Shown here piece after piece: positions 24,363 to 34,264 of a stretch of 36,165 bases of DNA. This DNA is from Caryophanales bacterium. GTDB lineage: Bacteria; Bacillota_I; Bacilli_A; RFN20; CAG-288. The notes beneath the pieces were generated by a model. It did no database searches. It was given only the letters and a program-made list of their open reading frames with translations, and was not told the origin of the DNA. A program made the translations under genes and the position numbers. Where the stretch lies: positions 1 through 36,165 of the forward strand of contig JAJVUU010000014.1 of assembly GCA_021621525.1 (NCBI GenBank), in the 5' to 3' direction. Numbering within the stretch: the first letter of the stretch is position 1; each line of letters starts with the position of its first letter.

Positions 24363-24495
24363 CCCCAAACCGACTTGGCTTGGAAAGAGAGAAAAAAGAG
24401 ATTCAAAAGTAAGAAAAAATCCTAGGATAAAGAAGAAAAAGAAGAAAGAAAAGGAAGGCTTTCTTTCATGATTTTCATCGTCAAAGAACAGCCTT

Positions 24496-24508
24496 CTGAT
24501 GGTATACT
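24496..24508 (+). promoter_or_regulatory. Extended -10 promoter of the DUF4011 helicase gene
   Basis: TGG-TATACT (TATACT at 24503-24508) is an extended -10 element with a weak -35 (GTCAAA) 17 bp upstream. The start point would fall within a few bases of the ATG at 24518, leaving almost no 5' UTR; no Shine-Dalgarno is present. Confidence 0.5.
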
Positions 24509-24517
24509 AATGGCATT

Positions 24518-27500
24518 ATGCAAGATAAAGAAATTTTCAGACTGAACCTCATCATAGACAAGTCCTATTCCTACCTGAAGTACCATGCCGACATCTCTCT
24601 CAAGAAGAGCTTGGAGAACCTTTTCTATACGCCTTATTCCATCATCAGGAAAATAGAAATCGACAATGATACCGATAAGGACTATGGTTCTCTCATCCTG
24701 AAGTTCGAGTCCTCCTCCGACATCCTATCCGTCGACGATCTCTATCTCGGGCCGATAGCAAAAAGAAGCCGCTACCTGGTCAAAGAGAAACTATCCGTCC
24801 ATCTTGACGAAGCAAGGCTTCTCAGCCTGAAGGAAGAAACCAGAGTATCCCTTCTTGTCAAAGTGGTGGCAAACGGAAACACGGAACTGTCAAGCGTAAG
24901 CAGAAGCATCCATCTGTTTCCATCCAATATGTTCCCGTTTGACCCCTTCAATGATGCCAAGCTTCTTTCCGAATTCATCATCCCCAAGGATGAGAGCCTG
25001 AAATGCTTCGACAAGGAAGAAGATGCTCCCGTCTACGAAGGAAAGGAAAAAAGCGATGTCATCGCAAGGCTGTCTGATGCGCTTGCCCTCTTGCGCAGGG
25101 AATCTCTTTTCCTGAGATCCTCATGCAATCGCAAATCCATGTATCTGGATATCCAGAGTCCCTCTGATACACTGATGAAAAAGGGCGGAGACGAACTCGA
25201 CATCGCCTTTCTTTTCCTGTCTCTCCTTTCAAGAGCGGGATTCCATCCCATCCTCGTCCTCCTGCAGAACCATATCCTCGTCGGAACCTTCCTTACCGAC
25301 TATGATGCCTTCCATGACGGAGAGGAGACAAGACCAAGCTTTGTCTATTCCCTCTGTGTCGGAGAAGACAGATCCCTCATCCTTTTGGATGCCCAGGATC
25401 TCATCGATGACGATGCCTCCTTAGGAAAATCGGCAGAAAAGGCAGGTGAATATCTAAGAGCCTATCGAAACGAATTCATCGCCTTGGATATCCATAGCCT
25501 GCAAGCTTCCTGCTTCCATCCGATTTCAGAAGACGACATCGCTCTTCTAAGCCAGGAAGAGCAGGACCGGCTTCTATCCTACCAGAAAGAAGAAATCAAG
25601 GATGGCGAGCAGGAAGACAGGTTCTCGACCTGGGAGAAGAAGCTGCTCGACCTATCTCCTGCAAACCGCCTTGTCAGCTTCACCTTCTCGGAAAATGCTC
25701 TGAACCATGCGCCCGTCTATCCTGGTGACATCAGCCTTCTCCATCAGTTCCTGAAAAGATCGAACGGTTCCATAAAAGCGATGACAAACATCACTTCCAA
25801 AGAAGTCGATGGAAAGAAAGTCCGTTTGACGGATGAGGAGATAAAAGAGAATGCCGATTCAAAGTTCACAAACGGAATCGTCACGCTCTTTTCCAATGCA
25901 TCGACCATCAAGCAGCTGGTAAGAAAAGACCTGACCTCGAAAGAGGAGACAGGCTCCCCTACCCTTTATCTTGCCTTGGGAACCATCACCGGATTCAATC
26001 CCGGCATCAATCCAAATGCTCCGGAAGAAAAGCTTGTAGCGCCGTTCCTTCTTCTTCCTGTCACGGTAAGCAAGGACAGAGGGAGTGAAGCCTATACCCT
26101 GAAATACGATTTCGAAAGCCTCATGCTCAACAAGACCTTCTTTGAATATTACAAGGTCAGGAAGGGCATCAGCTTCGACTATCTATATTCAATCGATCCT
26201 GCCACGGAATATACCACCCTTGTAAATGAGCTTCTCAAGAACACGGAGAGCGATCTCATCCTGGATCAGAAGAAGGTCTTCCTTGCCAACTTCAGCTTCT
26301 CCCATATGGTCATGTGGCAGGATGTGGTCAGACAGAAGGATAACCTAAGACACAACACCATCATCCGCTCCCTGCTCGAAAACAAATCCTATGTCGAAAA
26401 CATTCCTTTGGAATGCGAACACGTCGATGATCTCGACCAGGTCGAATCCTTTGCCGCCCCTCTTCCGTATGATTCCACCCAACTCAAAGCCATCCGGGAA
26501 TGTGCCCTAGGCAATTCCTTCATCCTTGACGGGCCTCCGGGAACAGGCAAATCCCAGACCATCGTCAACATGATCGTCAATGCCTTCTACCACGGAAAGA
26601 GCGTGCTTTTCGTCGCCGAGAAACAGGCAGCCCTGGAAGTCGTCAGACAGAGGCTTGCCCAGCTTGGACTGGATGCCTTTGCGTTGCAGCTGTATTCACC
26701 GAACACCAACAAGGCAGCCGTCTTCAGCCAGCTTGCCAAGGTCATGTCCATGGGGATGAAGACAAGCGACGAAGACTTCCATGGAAACTGCAATGACATC
26801 GAAGAAGAAAAGAAGAAGCTGAACGAAGAGCTGAAGAAGCTTCATTCAAGACATGGATACTTCTATTCCCTGTATGAAGCCATCACCAAGAAGCTGGCCA
26901 ACGACGACTGCTCCCTGAAGCTTCATTTCGATGACGGCTTCGTCAAGAACTATGACGGCAGCAAAGACGATGATATCCGCAATACGCTCAACTTCCTTTC
27001 CACATATCTCGAAAAATATAACAGCATGGAGGAAGGAAGATATCTCTCCTATCTCAGACTGAACCACCTATCCTATCAGGAACAGATCGACATCGCTCCG
27101 ACCTTCGAAAAGGTCTTTGAAGGATTTGACAGCCTGAAGAAGAACTATCAGTCATTCCAATCTGCCATCCATGAGAAAGACAAGCCTGGGCGCAGGGATT
27201 TTGAAAACATCCTTTCCTTCTATGACTATGTCCTTGTCAAAGATATCAAGGAAGAGCTTGTCACAGATCCACAATACTTCAAAAAGGCCGATGACATCAT
27301 CATTGCCTTGACGAAGCGTGAAGAGCTGAAGAAGCTTTATCCGCAGATCAAGAACCGATACCGGTTCGACAAGATATCTTCTACAGATGGAGAAGCTGCC
27401 CTAAGAGAACTGAAAAAAGGAACCAACATCTTCAACCGGCCTAAGGCAAGAAAGAATGCCGTTTCCTTCCTCAAGGATATGCTTTTGGATACCAAGATCA

Positions 27501-30265
27501 AGGAAGATGAAATCGAAGATGCAGCCAGGACCAGCATTCAGGTCAACAGCCTTCTGAAGGACATCACTCCATATCAGGACTTGCTTCTGAAGTTCTTCAA
27601 GGAAGACATCCTTGCCGACCTTGAAAAAGAGGACAGTTATCTTTCCACCTATGAAGACTATCATAAATTCCACCAGCTTCTTTCCAAGGGAACCATCCAT
27701 GACTATATAGACAAATTCAAAATAGCATCTTCCATCCTTCCTTTGGATAGGGAAAGAATCATCAACCTCTTCCTCTCTTTGAAGAAGTCTTATGAAGACT
27801 ATCTTGCCCTGACCAAGGAAGCAAAGCAGAAGTTCCCATATGAAGAACACCTGCTTGGCTTGAGAGACTACTTTGAGGAGAACAACGAATTCTACTCCTT
27901 CCTCATCGGTGACAAGGCTCAGAGAGCCTTATATGACTTTGCCAGGATCAACGCTGCCTATGATAGATTGTCTTTCTACCACCTCGACGAATTTTCAAAA
28001 GCCATCGAGAAAGGAAAGCTTGGCACAGATGAAATCCTGAAGGCCTATGACTGGGCTTTGGCAACAAGCTTCATCGCAGTTTATTTCATCAACGACTCCT
28101 TCAATGATGATTTTGACGAGGCAAGCTACAACAAGACCATCGAAAAATACCAGGAATCCATACGCCGATACAATTCCCTTTCCGTAGGAGAGACCATCGA
28201 AAAGGTGACCAGGAGATTCACCGATCCGAATCTGGAACGCTCCAAAGACAGCCCGATAGGTGCTTTGAGGAAGCTTGTCATGAATTCCGGAAGAGGCATC
28301 TCCATCAGAAACCTGCTTTCGAAATACGAAGACCTCATCCGCATGTATTTCCCATGCTTCCTGATGTCTCCGCTATCCTGTGCCCAGTATCTGGATGTCA
28401 CAAGCAAGAAGTTTGACGTGGTCATCTTCGATGAAGCCTCCCAGATTCCGACAAGTGAAGCCATCGGACCTATCGCAAGGGCAAACAGCCTCATCGTCGC
28501 AGGCGACCCCCAGCAGATGCCGCCTAGCAATTATTTCAACATCAGCTACAACAATGTCTATGAAGACCTCAACGGAGACAAAGCCCTGATCGAAGATGCC
28601 GAATCCCTGCTTGATGATGCTCTGGCCATCCAGATGCCAAGGATCCGTCTTGCCTTCCATTATCGTTCAAGACACGAATCCCTGATTCAGTTCAGCAACA
28701 TGAACTTCTATGGCGGAGACCTCTTCACCTTCCCGTCCGTCGACAACAAGACAAGCCACATCTCCTTCTTGCATGTCGATGCTACGACGAAAAAGAAATC
28801 AGGTGATATTTCCAAAGAAGAAATCGATGCCATCTTAGGAATCTTAAAGAAGATTCTTGATGATGAGCATAGCGATGGCAAATCCATCGGTATCATCGTC
28901 TTCAACAGCAGACAGCAGGCCAAGCTCAACGACGAGGTCGATAACTTCATCCTCCGCCATCCGAAATACATCGCCAAGACCCATTACAACGAAGAAGGAA
29001 GCACCGAGAGACTCTTCGTCAAAAACCTGGAGAATGTCCAGGGAGACGAAAGAGACATCATCATCATGTCCATCGGCTTTGCCAAGAATCCAACCACCTC
29101 AAAGGCACTCATCAATGGCCCCTTGACCCTTGAAAAAGGAGAAAGAAGGCTCAATGTCGCAGCAAGCAGAAGCAAGGAGCAGATGATCGTCGTCTCCACC
29201 CTCTATAGCAGTGAGATCGATACGGACAACCGCACGGGCAACGGAGCCAAGGCGCTCAAGGAATTCCTTGCCTTCGCAGAGAACGCAAGCCTTCCGGCAA
29301 GGGATGAGATCATCGATTCCCCGAACAAGGATCTCACCTACTTCATCGCCAGGGAGCTTCAGGGAAGAGGTTATGAGTGCGACGTGTCCGTCGGCTCAAG
29401 CGAATTCAAGATCGACATCGCCGTCAGAAGGAAGGATTCCGACGAATACCTTTTGGGAATCCTCTTGGATGAGAAGCCTCTCAACAGCAACATCTCCTGC
29501 AGGGACAGGTTCTATGTCGAACCCGTCGTCCTTTCCTCCCTTCATTGGAAACTTTTAAGAGTCTATACCTACTCTTTCCTACGCTTCAAGGATGACACCA
29601 TCGAAAGCATCATCAAAGCCATCGAATCCGCCGAGAATGAAAACAGGACGGACTATGAGAAGTTCGTGCCTCCCATCATGACGGAACATCCCGTCCTAAT
29701 CAACGATGAGACGCTGAAGATCCAACCCTATACCCCCTATCCATTCAGCGTCACCGACTACATCGCCTATGACAATCTGGAAGAGAACTACTATGACCCG
29801 ATGAGCGTCGAACTCGTCAAGAGAATCGTCAAGGCCGAATCGCCGATAAGCGAAGAAGCCCTGAGGAACTATTTCAGGAAAGCCTATGGCATCAAGCAGA
29901 TTGGAAGCAGGGCCAACACCATCATCACCAACCAGATTGCCAATGCCAGGGTCAAGAGGAGCGAAGACTACCGACAGAAGACGTTCTACTGGGATCCTGA
30001 AAAAGAGATGAAGGTCGATTGCTTCCGTTCTTCAGGCAGGGACATCCTTCAGATTCCCAAGGAAGAGATCATCTTCCTGATGAATCAGATCATCTCCCTC
30101 TACCAGAACATCGACAAGGAAGACCTGATCCGACAGACGGCACAGCACATGAAATTCGACACGGTATCCTCAAGGATCCGCGGAAAGCTCGAATATACTT
30201 TGAACTATGCCATCCAGAACCAGCTGCTCGTCAAAGGATATCAGGAAAGCTATCACTCATCATAG
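24518..30265 (+). CDS. DUF4011 - superfamily 1 helicase - Vsr-like protein (1915 aa)
   Basis: A very large COG1112-type protein. Residues about 1-340 resemble the transglutaminase-like N-terminal region of this family. There LDIAFLFLSLLSRAGFHPILVLL is followed by NHILVG (His252), but Glu replaces the usual Cys before LDIA. DUF4011 begins at WEKKLLDLSPANR (Trp372). Walker A is GPPGTGKS (672-679). Walker B is FDEAS (Asp1305), followed by GDPQQMPPS, FHYRSRH, NVQGDERD and NVAASRSK. A Vsr/DUF559-like domain contains FKIDIAV (Asp1633) but reads GILLDE where relatives have GIECDG. A C-terminal DUF3320-like tail follows. This order recalls the DUF4011-helicase-Vsr proteins (Hhe) reported as antiphage defence, from memory. 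The gene stands alone. Its 3' end overlaps the convergent LRR gene by 13 bp. Confidence 0.9.
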   Translation: MQDKEIFRLNLIIDKSYSYLKYHADISLKKSLENLFYTPYSIIRKIEIDNDTDKDYGSLILKFESSSDILSVDDLYLGPIAKRSRYLVKEKLSVHLDEARLLSLKEETRVSLLVKVVANGNTELSSVSRSIHLFPSNMFPFDPFNDAKLLSEFIIPKDESLKCFDKEEDAPVYEGKEKSDVIARLSDALALLRRESLFLRSSCNRKSMYLDIQSPSDTLMKKGGDELDIAFLFLSLLSRAGFHPILVLLQNHILVGTFLTDYDAFHDGEETRPSFVYSLCVGEDRSLILLDAQDLIDDDASLGKSAEKAGEYLRAYRNEFIALDIHSLQASCFHPISEDDIALLSQEEQDRLLSYQKEEIKDGEQEDRFSTWEKKLLDLSPANRLVSFTFSENALNHAPVYPGDISLLHQFLKRSNGSIKAMTNITSKEVDGKKVRLTDEEIKENADSKFTNGIVTLFSNASTIKQLVRKDLTSKEETGSPTLYLALGTITGFNPGINPNAPEEKLVAPFLLLPVTVSKDRGSEAYTLKYDFESLMLNKTFFEYYKVRKGISFDYLYSIDPATEYTTLVNELLKNTESDLILDQKKVFLANFSFSHMVMWQDVVRQKDNLRHNTIIRSLLENKSYVENIPLECEHVDDLDQVESFAAPLPYDSTQLKAIRECALGNSFILDGPPGTGKSQTIVNMIVNAFYHGKSVLFVAEKQAALEVVRQRLAQLGLDAFALQLYSPNTNKAAVFSQLAKVMSMGMKTSDEDFHGNCNDIEEEKKKLNEELKKLHSRHGYFYSLYEAITKKLANDDCSLKLHFDDGFVKNYDGSKDDDIRNTLNFLSTYLEKYNSMEEGRYLSYLRLNHLSYQEQIDIAPTFEKVFEGFDSLKKNYQSFQSAIHEKDKPGRRDFENILSFYDYVLVKDIKEELVTDPQYFKKADDIIIALTKREELKKLYPQIKNRYRFDKISSTDGEAALRELKKGTNIFNRPKARKNAVSFLKDMLLDTKIKEDEIEDAARTSIQVNSLLKDITPYQDLLLKFFKEDILADLEKEDSYLSTYEDYHKFHQLLSKGTIHDYIDKFKIASSILPLDRERIINLFLSLKKSYEDYLALTKEAKQKFPYEEHLLGLRDYFEENNEFYSFLIGDKAQRALYDFARINAAYDRLSFYHLDEFSKAIEKGKLGTDEILKAYDWALATSFIAVYFINDSFNDDFDEASYNKTIEKYQESIRRYNSLSVGETIEKVTRRFTDPNLERSKDSPIGALRKLVMNSGRGISIRNLLSKYEDLIRMYFPCFLMSPLSCAQYLDVTSKKFDVVIFDEASQIPTSEAIGPIARANSLIVAGDPQQMPPSNYFNISYNNVYEDLNGDKALIEDAESLLDDALAIQMPRIRLAFHYRSRHESLIQFSNMNFYGGDLFTFPSVDNKTSHISFLHVDATTKKKSGDISKEEIDAILGILKKILDDEHSDGKSIGIIVFNSRQQAKLNDEVDNFILRHPKYIAKTHYNEEGSTERLFVKNLENVQGDERDIIIMSIGFAKNPTTSKALINGPLTLEKGERRLNVAASRSKEQMIVVSTLYSSEIDTDNRTGNGAKALKEFLAFAENASLPARDEIIDSPNKDLTYFIARELQGRGYECDVSVGSSEFKIDIAVRRKDSDEYLLGILLDEKPLNSNISCRDRFYVEPVVLSSLHWKLLRVYTYSFLRFKDDTIESIIKAIESAENENRTDYEKFVPPIMTEHPVLINDETLKIQPYTPYPFSVTDYIAYDNLEENYYDPMSVELVKRIVKAESPISEEALRNYFRKAYGIKQIGSRANTIITNQIANARVKRSEDYRQKTFYWDPEKEMKVDCFRSSGRDILQIPKEEIIFLMNQIISLYQNIDKEDLIRQTAQHMKFDTVSSRIRGKLEYTLNYAIQNQLLVKGYQESYHSS

Positions 30266-31470
30266 ATGACCATATTATGTTCCGTGTTCCATCCCTCTTT
30301 CCAGGAAGGATGGATGTCACGGATATGGATCTTCACATTCGCATCCAGCCAGAACAGGGATCTGCCTACCTCCTTGATATGTCCGGACATCGAGACAGTC
30401 TCCAAATCAAGGCATAAGGCAAAAGCTTCGTTTCCGACCTTTTCCACATGCAATGGAAGATAGACGGATTTCAGCCTTCGGCACCCGCTGAAGGCTTTTT
30501 CTTCGATGATTTTCACACTGGCAGGAAGAAAGACGGAAACAAGGCTTGCCGAGTCATGGAATGCCTTACGTCCGATTTTTTCGATACCTTCTTCAAGAAC
30601 GATGGATTTCACCATGGAAAGGGAAGAAAAGACACCTTCCTCAATCTCTTTGACCTGGTATTTCCTTCCATCCTTTGTCACCGAAGAAGGAATCCTGAGT
30701 TCATCCTTTTCTTCGATGACTTTCATCGGCATGGCCTTATCTCCATCGATAGAATACTCGATGCCATCAAAAAGGACGCCACCTGCAGTCGGAACACCTT
30801 CCTTGGAAGCTTCCTTCTCTTCTTCCTTGACTTCATGATTCATGTCGTTTATTGATCCATCTGATGTCGTTTCCTTTTTCTCATCAGTCCTATTTTCTTC
30901 ACTCTTTCCTTCAAATATATCCTTGGCAGGATAAAGAAAGATTTTTCCGCAGAACAGCTTTCCATCATCCATCCTATGACAGGCATAGACGGAATAGAAG
31001 ACCTCTTCTTTGTCATAGACAGCCAAAAAGAAAGAAGAAAGAAGCCTTGCTTCAAGCTTCTGGAATTCCTTTCGGGAAAGATGGTTTTTCTTCAAGACAT
31101 CATCGCTTGTATCATCATTGGAATTCAAAATGTCCTGATACGCCTTTGCATATAGATGATAGGCGGCCTGGTTTCTTTTCTGACGTCCATAGATTCCATG
31201 AAGTGCATCCATGTTCTTTTCAAAATGGATGTCAGGCTGGAAAAGATCGACTGCCTTGATAGACTTCACCATGACCTTTTCCTGGATATGATGTGAATAT
31301 GAGACATCAATACCGGAAAAGGACTCGTTCAATTCCTTGATCTTCTGTATCCTATAGGATATCTTCTCCACCTTGCCAAGAAGATGATTCTTCCTGACAG
31401 GAAAGAAGACACAGCAAAAAGAAACCAAAAACATCAGGACAAAAAGAATGACATAAATCCAGAGTTCCAT
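30253..31470 (-). CDS. Membrane-anchored protein with C-terminal BspA-type leucine-rich repeats
   Basis: A 405-residue protein. An N-terminal membrane helix (IYVILFVLMFLVSFCCVFF) is followed by a cytosolic-looking region of about 200 residues without known family, an acidic Lys/Glu linker, and 3-5 LRR_5 (BspA/TpLRR) repeats. The repeats run IEEGVFSSLSMVKSIVLEEG, IGRKAFHDSASLVSVFLPAS, IEEKAFSGCRRLKSVYLPLH and VGNEAFALCLDLETVSM. Such repeats bind proteins. The ATG at 31470 was chosen because GGGAGG precedes it and the membrane helix follows at once. No membership in the feo operon: a terminator separates them. Partner unknown. Confidence 0.8.
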   Translation of the reverse strand: MELWIYVILFVLMFLVSFCCVFFPVRKNHLLGKVEKISYRIQKIKELNESFSGIDVSYSHHIQEKVMVKSIKAVDLFQPDIHFEKNMDALHGIYGRQKRNQAAYHLYAKAYQDILNSNDDTSDDVLKKNHLSRKEFQKLEARLLSSFFLAVYDKEEVFYSVYACHRMDDGKLFCGKIFLYPAKDIFEGKSEENRTDEKKETTSDGSINDMNHEVKEEEKEASKEGVPTAGGVLFDGIEYSIDGDKAMPMKVIEEKDELRIPSSVTKDGRKYQVKEIEEGVFSSLSMVKSIVLEEGIEKIGRKAFHDSASLVSVFLPASVKIIEEKAFSGCRRLKSVYLPLHVEKVGNEAFALCLDLETVSMSGHIKEVGRSLFWLDANVKIHIRDIHPSWKEGWNTEHNMVIYDE

Positions 31471-31530
31471 GTTGGTTCCTCCCATCCTTCCTATTTTATC
31501 ACGATTGAAGACATCTTCTAAGGCTGGTCT

Positions 31531-31567
31531 AAAAAAGCTCCTCAGTTCCAAAGGAGAACCAAGGAGC
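31531..31567 (-). terminator. Terminator of the feo operon (after the HMA gene)
   Basis: GCTCCT (31537-31542) pairs with AGGAGC (31562-31567), with an inner GTTC/GAAC pair, and on the minus strand is followed by TTTTTT (31531-31536). It lies 7 bp after the HMA stop. Confidence 0.85.
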
Positions 31568-31574
31568 ATTCTTT

Positions 31575-31835
31575 CTATTTCTTCAGGAAGGAGAAGATAC
31601 CCTTCTTTACATAAGGCTCTTCTTCCTTCTTGAGCACATGATATCCTTCCTTGGATATCATGTCAGAAGCAACGGAAACATCGACATCGTCATCGACTAG
31701 AAAGACAGCCGTCTTGCGATGATGATTTGCCTTGACCTTCTTAGAAGAAGGCAAAGCCTTTCTGATACAGTCGCAGATATGGGATTCACACATTTCACAG
31801 TGCATTCCCTCGATGGTAAGCGTGATTTGTTTCAT
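31575..31835 (-). CDS. Heavy-metal-associated (HMA) domain protein
   Basis: An 86-residue ferredoxin-like HMA domain with the metal-binding GMHCEMC loop (Cys13, Cys16) and two more cysteines (Cys21, Cys23) in the first helix, an unusual extra pair. Stand-alone HMA proteins are usually Cu(I) or Zn chaperones. Here the gene is last in a ferrous iron transport operon, so it may handle metal for FeoB or couple copper and iron. It has no clear Shine-Dalgarno and starts 11 bp after a terminator-like hairpin, so its expression probably depends on read-through from feoB. C-terminal tail basic. Confidence 0.88.
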   Translation of the reverse strand: MKQITLTIEGMHCEMCESHICDCIRKALPSSKKVKANHHRKTAVFLVDDDVDVSVASDMISKEGYHVLKKEEEPYVKKGIFSFLKK

Positions 31836-31845
31836 AGTGAAGAAA

Positions 31846-31865
31846 AGAGGCGCCTTAGCGCCTCT
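31846..31865 (-). terminator. Terminator-like hairpin between feoB and the HMA gene
   Basis: AGAGGCGC (31846-31853) and GCGCCTCT (31858-31865) form a perfect 8-bp GC-rich stem with a 4-nt loop, followed on the minus strand by TTTTC. Partial termination here would lower HMA expression relative to feoB. Confidence 0.7.
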
Positions 31866-31876
31866 TTATATCCTTT

Positions 31877-34264
31877 TTAAGCAGCTAAGTCAGCTTCCTT
31901 CTTCTTCATCTTGACGTCATAGAAATGAAGTCCGACACAGCCAAGAGCAATCAAGGCAACGATGAGAATAGGAAGGACGATAGCCCAGACAAGGCCGAAG
32001 TTTCCAGCGACGGCATCCGTGAAGAGATAGAAGATGGCAGCGACCAAATAGGCGCCGACAAGCCAGAAGCCAAGGGTTCCGAGATAAGACTTCCTATTTG
32101 GCATTTCGCCTTTGGCAGTACCGACAGAAGCAAAGCAAGGAATGGTGAGAAGGTTGAAGACGGTGAAGCCTAAGACACCTCCGGCAGTGATACCGGTAGC
32201 AGTAAACATATCGGCAACGGAGCTTTCTTCACCGACACCGACGATGGAAGAAAGGGTAGAGAGAGTAGAAGTGACATTTTCCTTGGCGACGATACCCTGG
32301 ATGGTAGCGACGGAATAGACCCAGCCATTGCTGTTAAGCTGAGAACCGAATCCGATCGGAGTGAACAGAGGTCTGATAAGTTCGCCGACAGAAGAGAGCA
32401 TGGAATGAGCTTCCATGGCTTCGAAGCTGGTATAGCCAAAAGCCTGAATTTTCGCTAGAAGCTCTGGGTCTTCAGAAGCATTTTCATATAACGGGATGAG
32501 ATGCCAATCCCAGGTGAGGTTCTCCATCAAGGTGATGACGACGGTGGAGACGAGAATGATGGTGAAAGCCTTCTTTAAGAAGTGCTTGCCCTTATCCCAG
32601 ACATGGATACCGACAGATTTCATCTGAGGCATATGATAGGAAGGAAGTTCCATGATGAAGGGAGGAACATTTTCCCTTTGTGTCGTCTTGTTCATGAGGA
32701 TGACCATGACGACAGCCATGAACATACCCATGAAATACATACCTAATGTGAACAAATCGGCACGCCATCCAAAGGTGATGGCAACAGCAGCGGAAACAGC
32801 CGTCAGAATTTCGGCTTTGGCACCGCAGGTGAAGTAAGGAATGACACGGATCGTCTTGACTCTTTCCTTATCGGAATTCAACGTTCTGGTATTGATCATA
32901 GCCGGAATACCGCAACCGAGACCCATGATCATCGGAAGGAAGGCACGGCCGGAGACACCGAAACGTCTGAAGATTCTGTCAAGGACGAAGGCAACACGGG
33001 CCATATAACCGGAATCTTCCATGATGGAGAAGAAGAAGAACAGGATAAGAATCTGAGGAACGAAGCCAAGAACGGCAGCGACGCCATTCAAGACACCATC
33101 ATAGACGAAGAGAATCAACCATTCCGGAGCGTTACAGATGAGGAGCAGCTGCTTGATTCCAAGACAGATGCATCCTAAGATACCTGTCTCATTGTCACCG
33201 GCAAGCGAATGGAAGAATTCGCCGATGGAATTGACACCATCTCCCGTTGCAAACAGACCGGCAAACGGAGTGACTTCGGTTCCATCAGCCATCGTCCAGG
33301 TGATGAATCCCGGATATCCTTCGCCAAGGTCAAGTCCCATGGCATGCATGTAGAACAAGTCACCGGCAAAGGTGATGTGGAAGACTAGGAACATGACGAC
33401 GATAAGAATCGGAATGGCTGCCCACTTGTTGGTGAGGATCCTATCGATCTTATCGGATTTGGACAGTTTCTTGGATTCCTGAACCGGAGCACCGGTACGA
33501 TAGCAGGCAATTTCGGCAGTGATGTACTTGTATCTCATATCTGCCGAATTGGCTTCGAATTCATCGATGTTGACACCGAGAGCCTTGACGGCCTCGAAAG
33601 AAGACTTGTTCTTCTGTTCCTCGATTTCATCACCCTCAAGGGCCTTGATGGAATGGAAGAGCGGGTTCTCGACACCGGCTTCCTTATAGATGGACAAAGC
33701 CTTTTCGACAACTGTGGCATATTCGCCATAATTCCAGAAGGATTTGCCTTCTCTCTTCTTCTTTGCCGTATCGATGGCCTTCTCAATGAGCTTGTCGAGA
33801 TTCATCTCTCTGAGAGCAGAGATTTCAACGACGGGAACACCGAGCTTCTTGGAAATCGCCTCGGCATCGATGGTCATGCCGTTATCCTTGACGGCATCCA
33901 TCATGTTGAGGGCGATGACGACAGGGACATCCATTTCCAGGATCTGTGTCGTCATATAAAGGTTACGTTCGAGGTTGGTGGCATCCAGGACGTTGATGAC
34001 GCAATCCGGATGTTCTTCCAGGATGAAGTTTCTGGAAATGACCTCTTCCGGCGTATAGGGTGACATGGAATAGATACCAGGCAAGTCGATGATTTCAGCG
34101 ACATGTCCCTTCTTGTCATCATAGGTGCCGGAACGTTTTTCGACGGTGACACCAGGCCAGTTTCCGACATAGGCGGTGGAACCGGTAAGAGAGTTGAATA
34201 AAGTCGTCTTACCGCAGTTCGGGTTGCCTGCCAAGGCAAAGCGAAGTCTCTTTTCTTCAGCCAT
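31877..34264 (-). CDS. feoB: Ferrous iron transporter B
   Basis: A 795-residue FeoB importing Fe2+ across the cytoplasmic membrane. The N-terminal GTPase has G1 GNPNCGKT (13-20), G3 DLPG (60-63) and G4 NMMD (120-123), followed by the helical GDI-like spacer. The membrane domain carries two Gate segments, including the GFVPQILILFFFFSIMEDSG and GCGIPAMINTRT blocks, and the last hydrophobic segments end in a short basic tail. Its start overlaps the feoA stop by one base (TAATG), showing coupling. Full-length and intact. Controlled by the promoter with two palindromes at 34845-34896. Confidence 0.98.
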   Translation of the reverse strand: MAEEKRLRFALAGNPNCGKTTLFNSLTGSTAYVGNWPGVTVEKRSGTYDDKKGHVAEIIDLPGIYSMSPYTPEEVISRNFILEEHPDCVINVLDATNLERNLYMTTQILEMDVPVVIALNMMDAVKDNGMTIDAEAISKKLGVPVVEISALREMNLDKLIEKAIDTAKKKREGKSFWNYGEYATVVEKALSIYKEAGVENPLFHSIKALEGDEIEEQKNKSSFEAVKALGVNIDEFEANSADMRYKYITAEIACYRTGAPVQESKKLSKSDKIDRILTNKWAAIPILIVVMFLVFHITFAGDLFYMHAMGLDLGEGYPGFITWTMADGTEVTPFAGLFATGDGVNSIGEFFHSLAGDNETGILGCICLGIKQLLLICNAPEWLILFVYDGVLNGVAAVLGFVPQILILFFFFSIMEDSGYMARVAFVLDRIFRRFGVSGRAFLPMIMGLGCGIPAMINTRTLNSDKERVKTIRVIPYFTCGAKAEILTAVSAAVAITFGWRADLFTLGMYFMGMFMAVVMVILMNKTTQRENVPPFIMELPSYHMPQMKSVGIHVWDKGKHFLKKAFTIILVSTVVITLMENLTWDWHLIPLYENASEDPELLAKIQAFGYTSFEAMEAHSMLSSVGELIRPLFTPIGFGSQLNSNGWVYSVATIQGIVAKENVTSTLSTLSSIVGVGEESSVADMFTATGITAGGVLGFTVFNLLTIPCFASVGTAKGEMPNRKSYLGTLGFWLVGAYLVAAIFYLFTDAVAGNFGLVWAIVLPILIVALIALGCVGLHFYDVKMKKKEADLAA

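Noticed and set aside
31846..31865. Hairpin as the full end of the feo operon
   Set aside because: The T run is short and the HMA gene lies only 11 bp downstream on the same strand with no promoter space; treated as a partial terminator.
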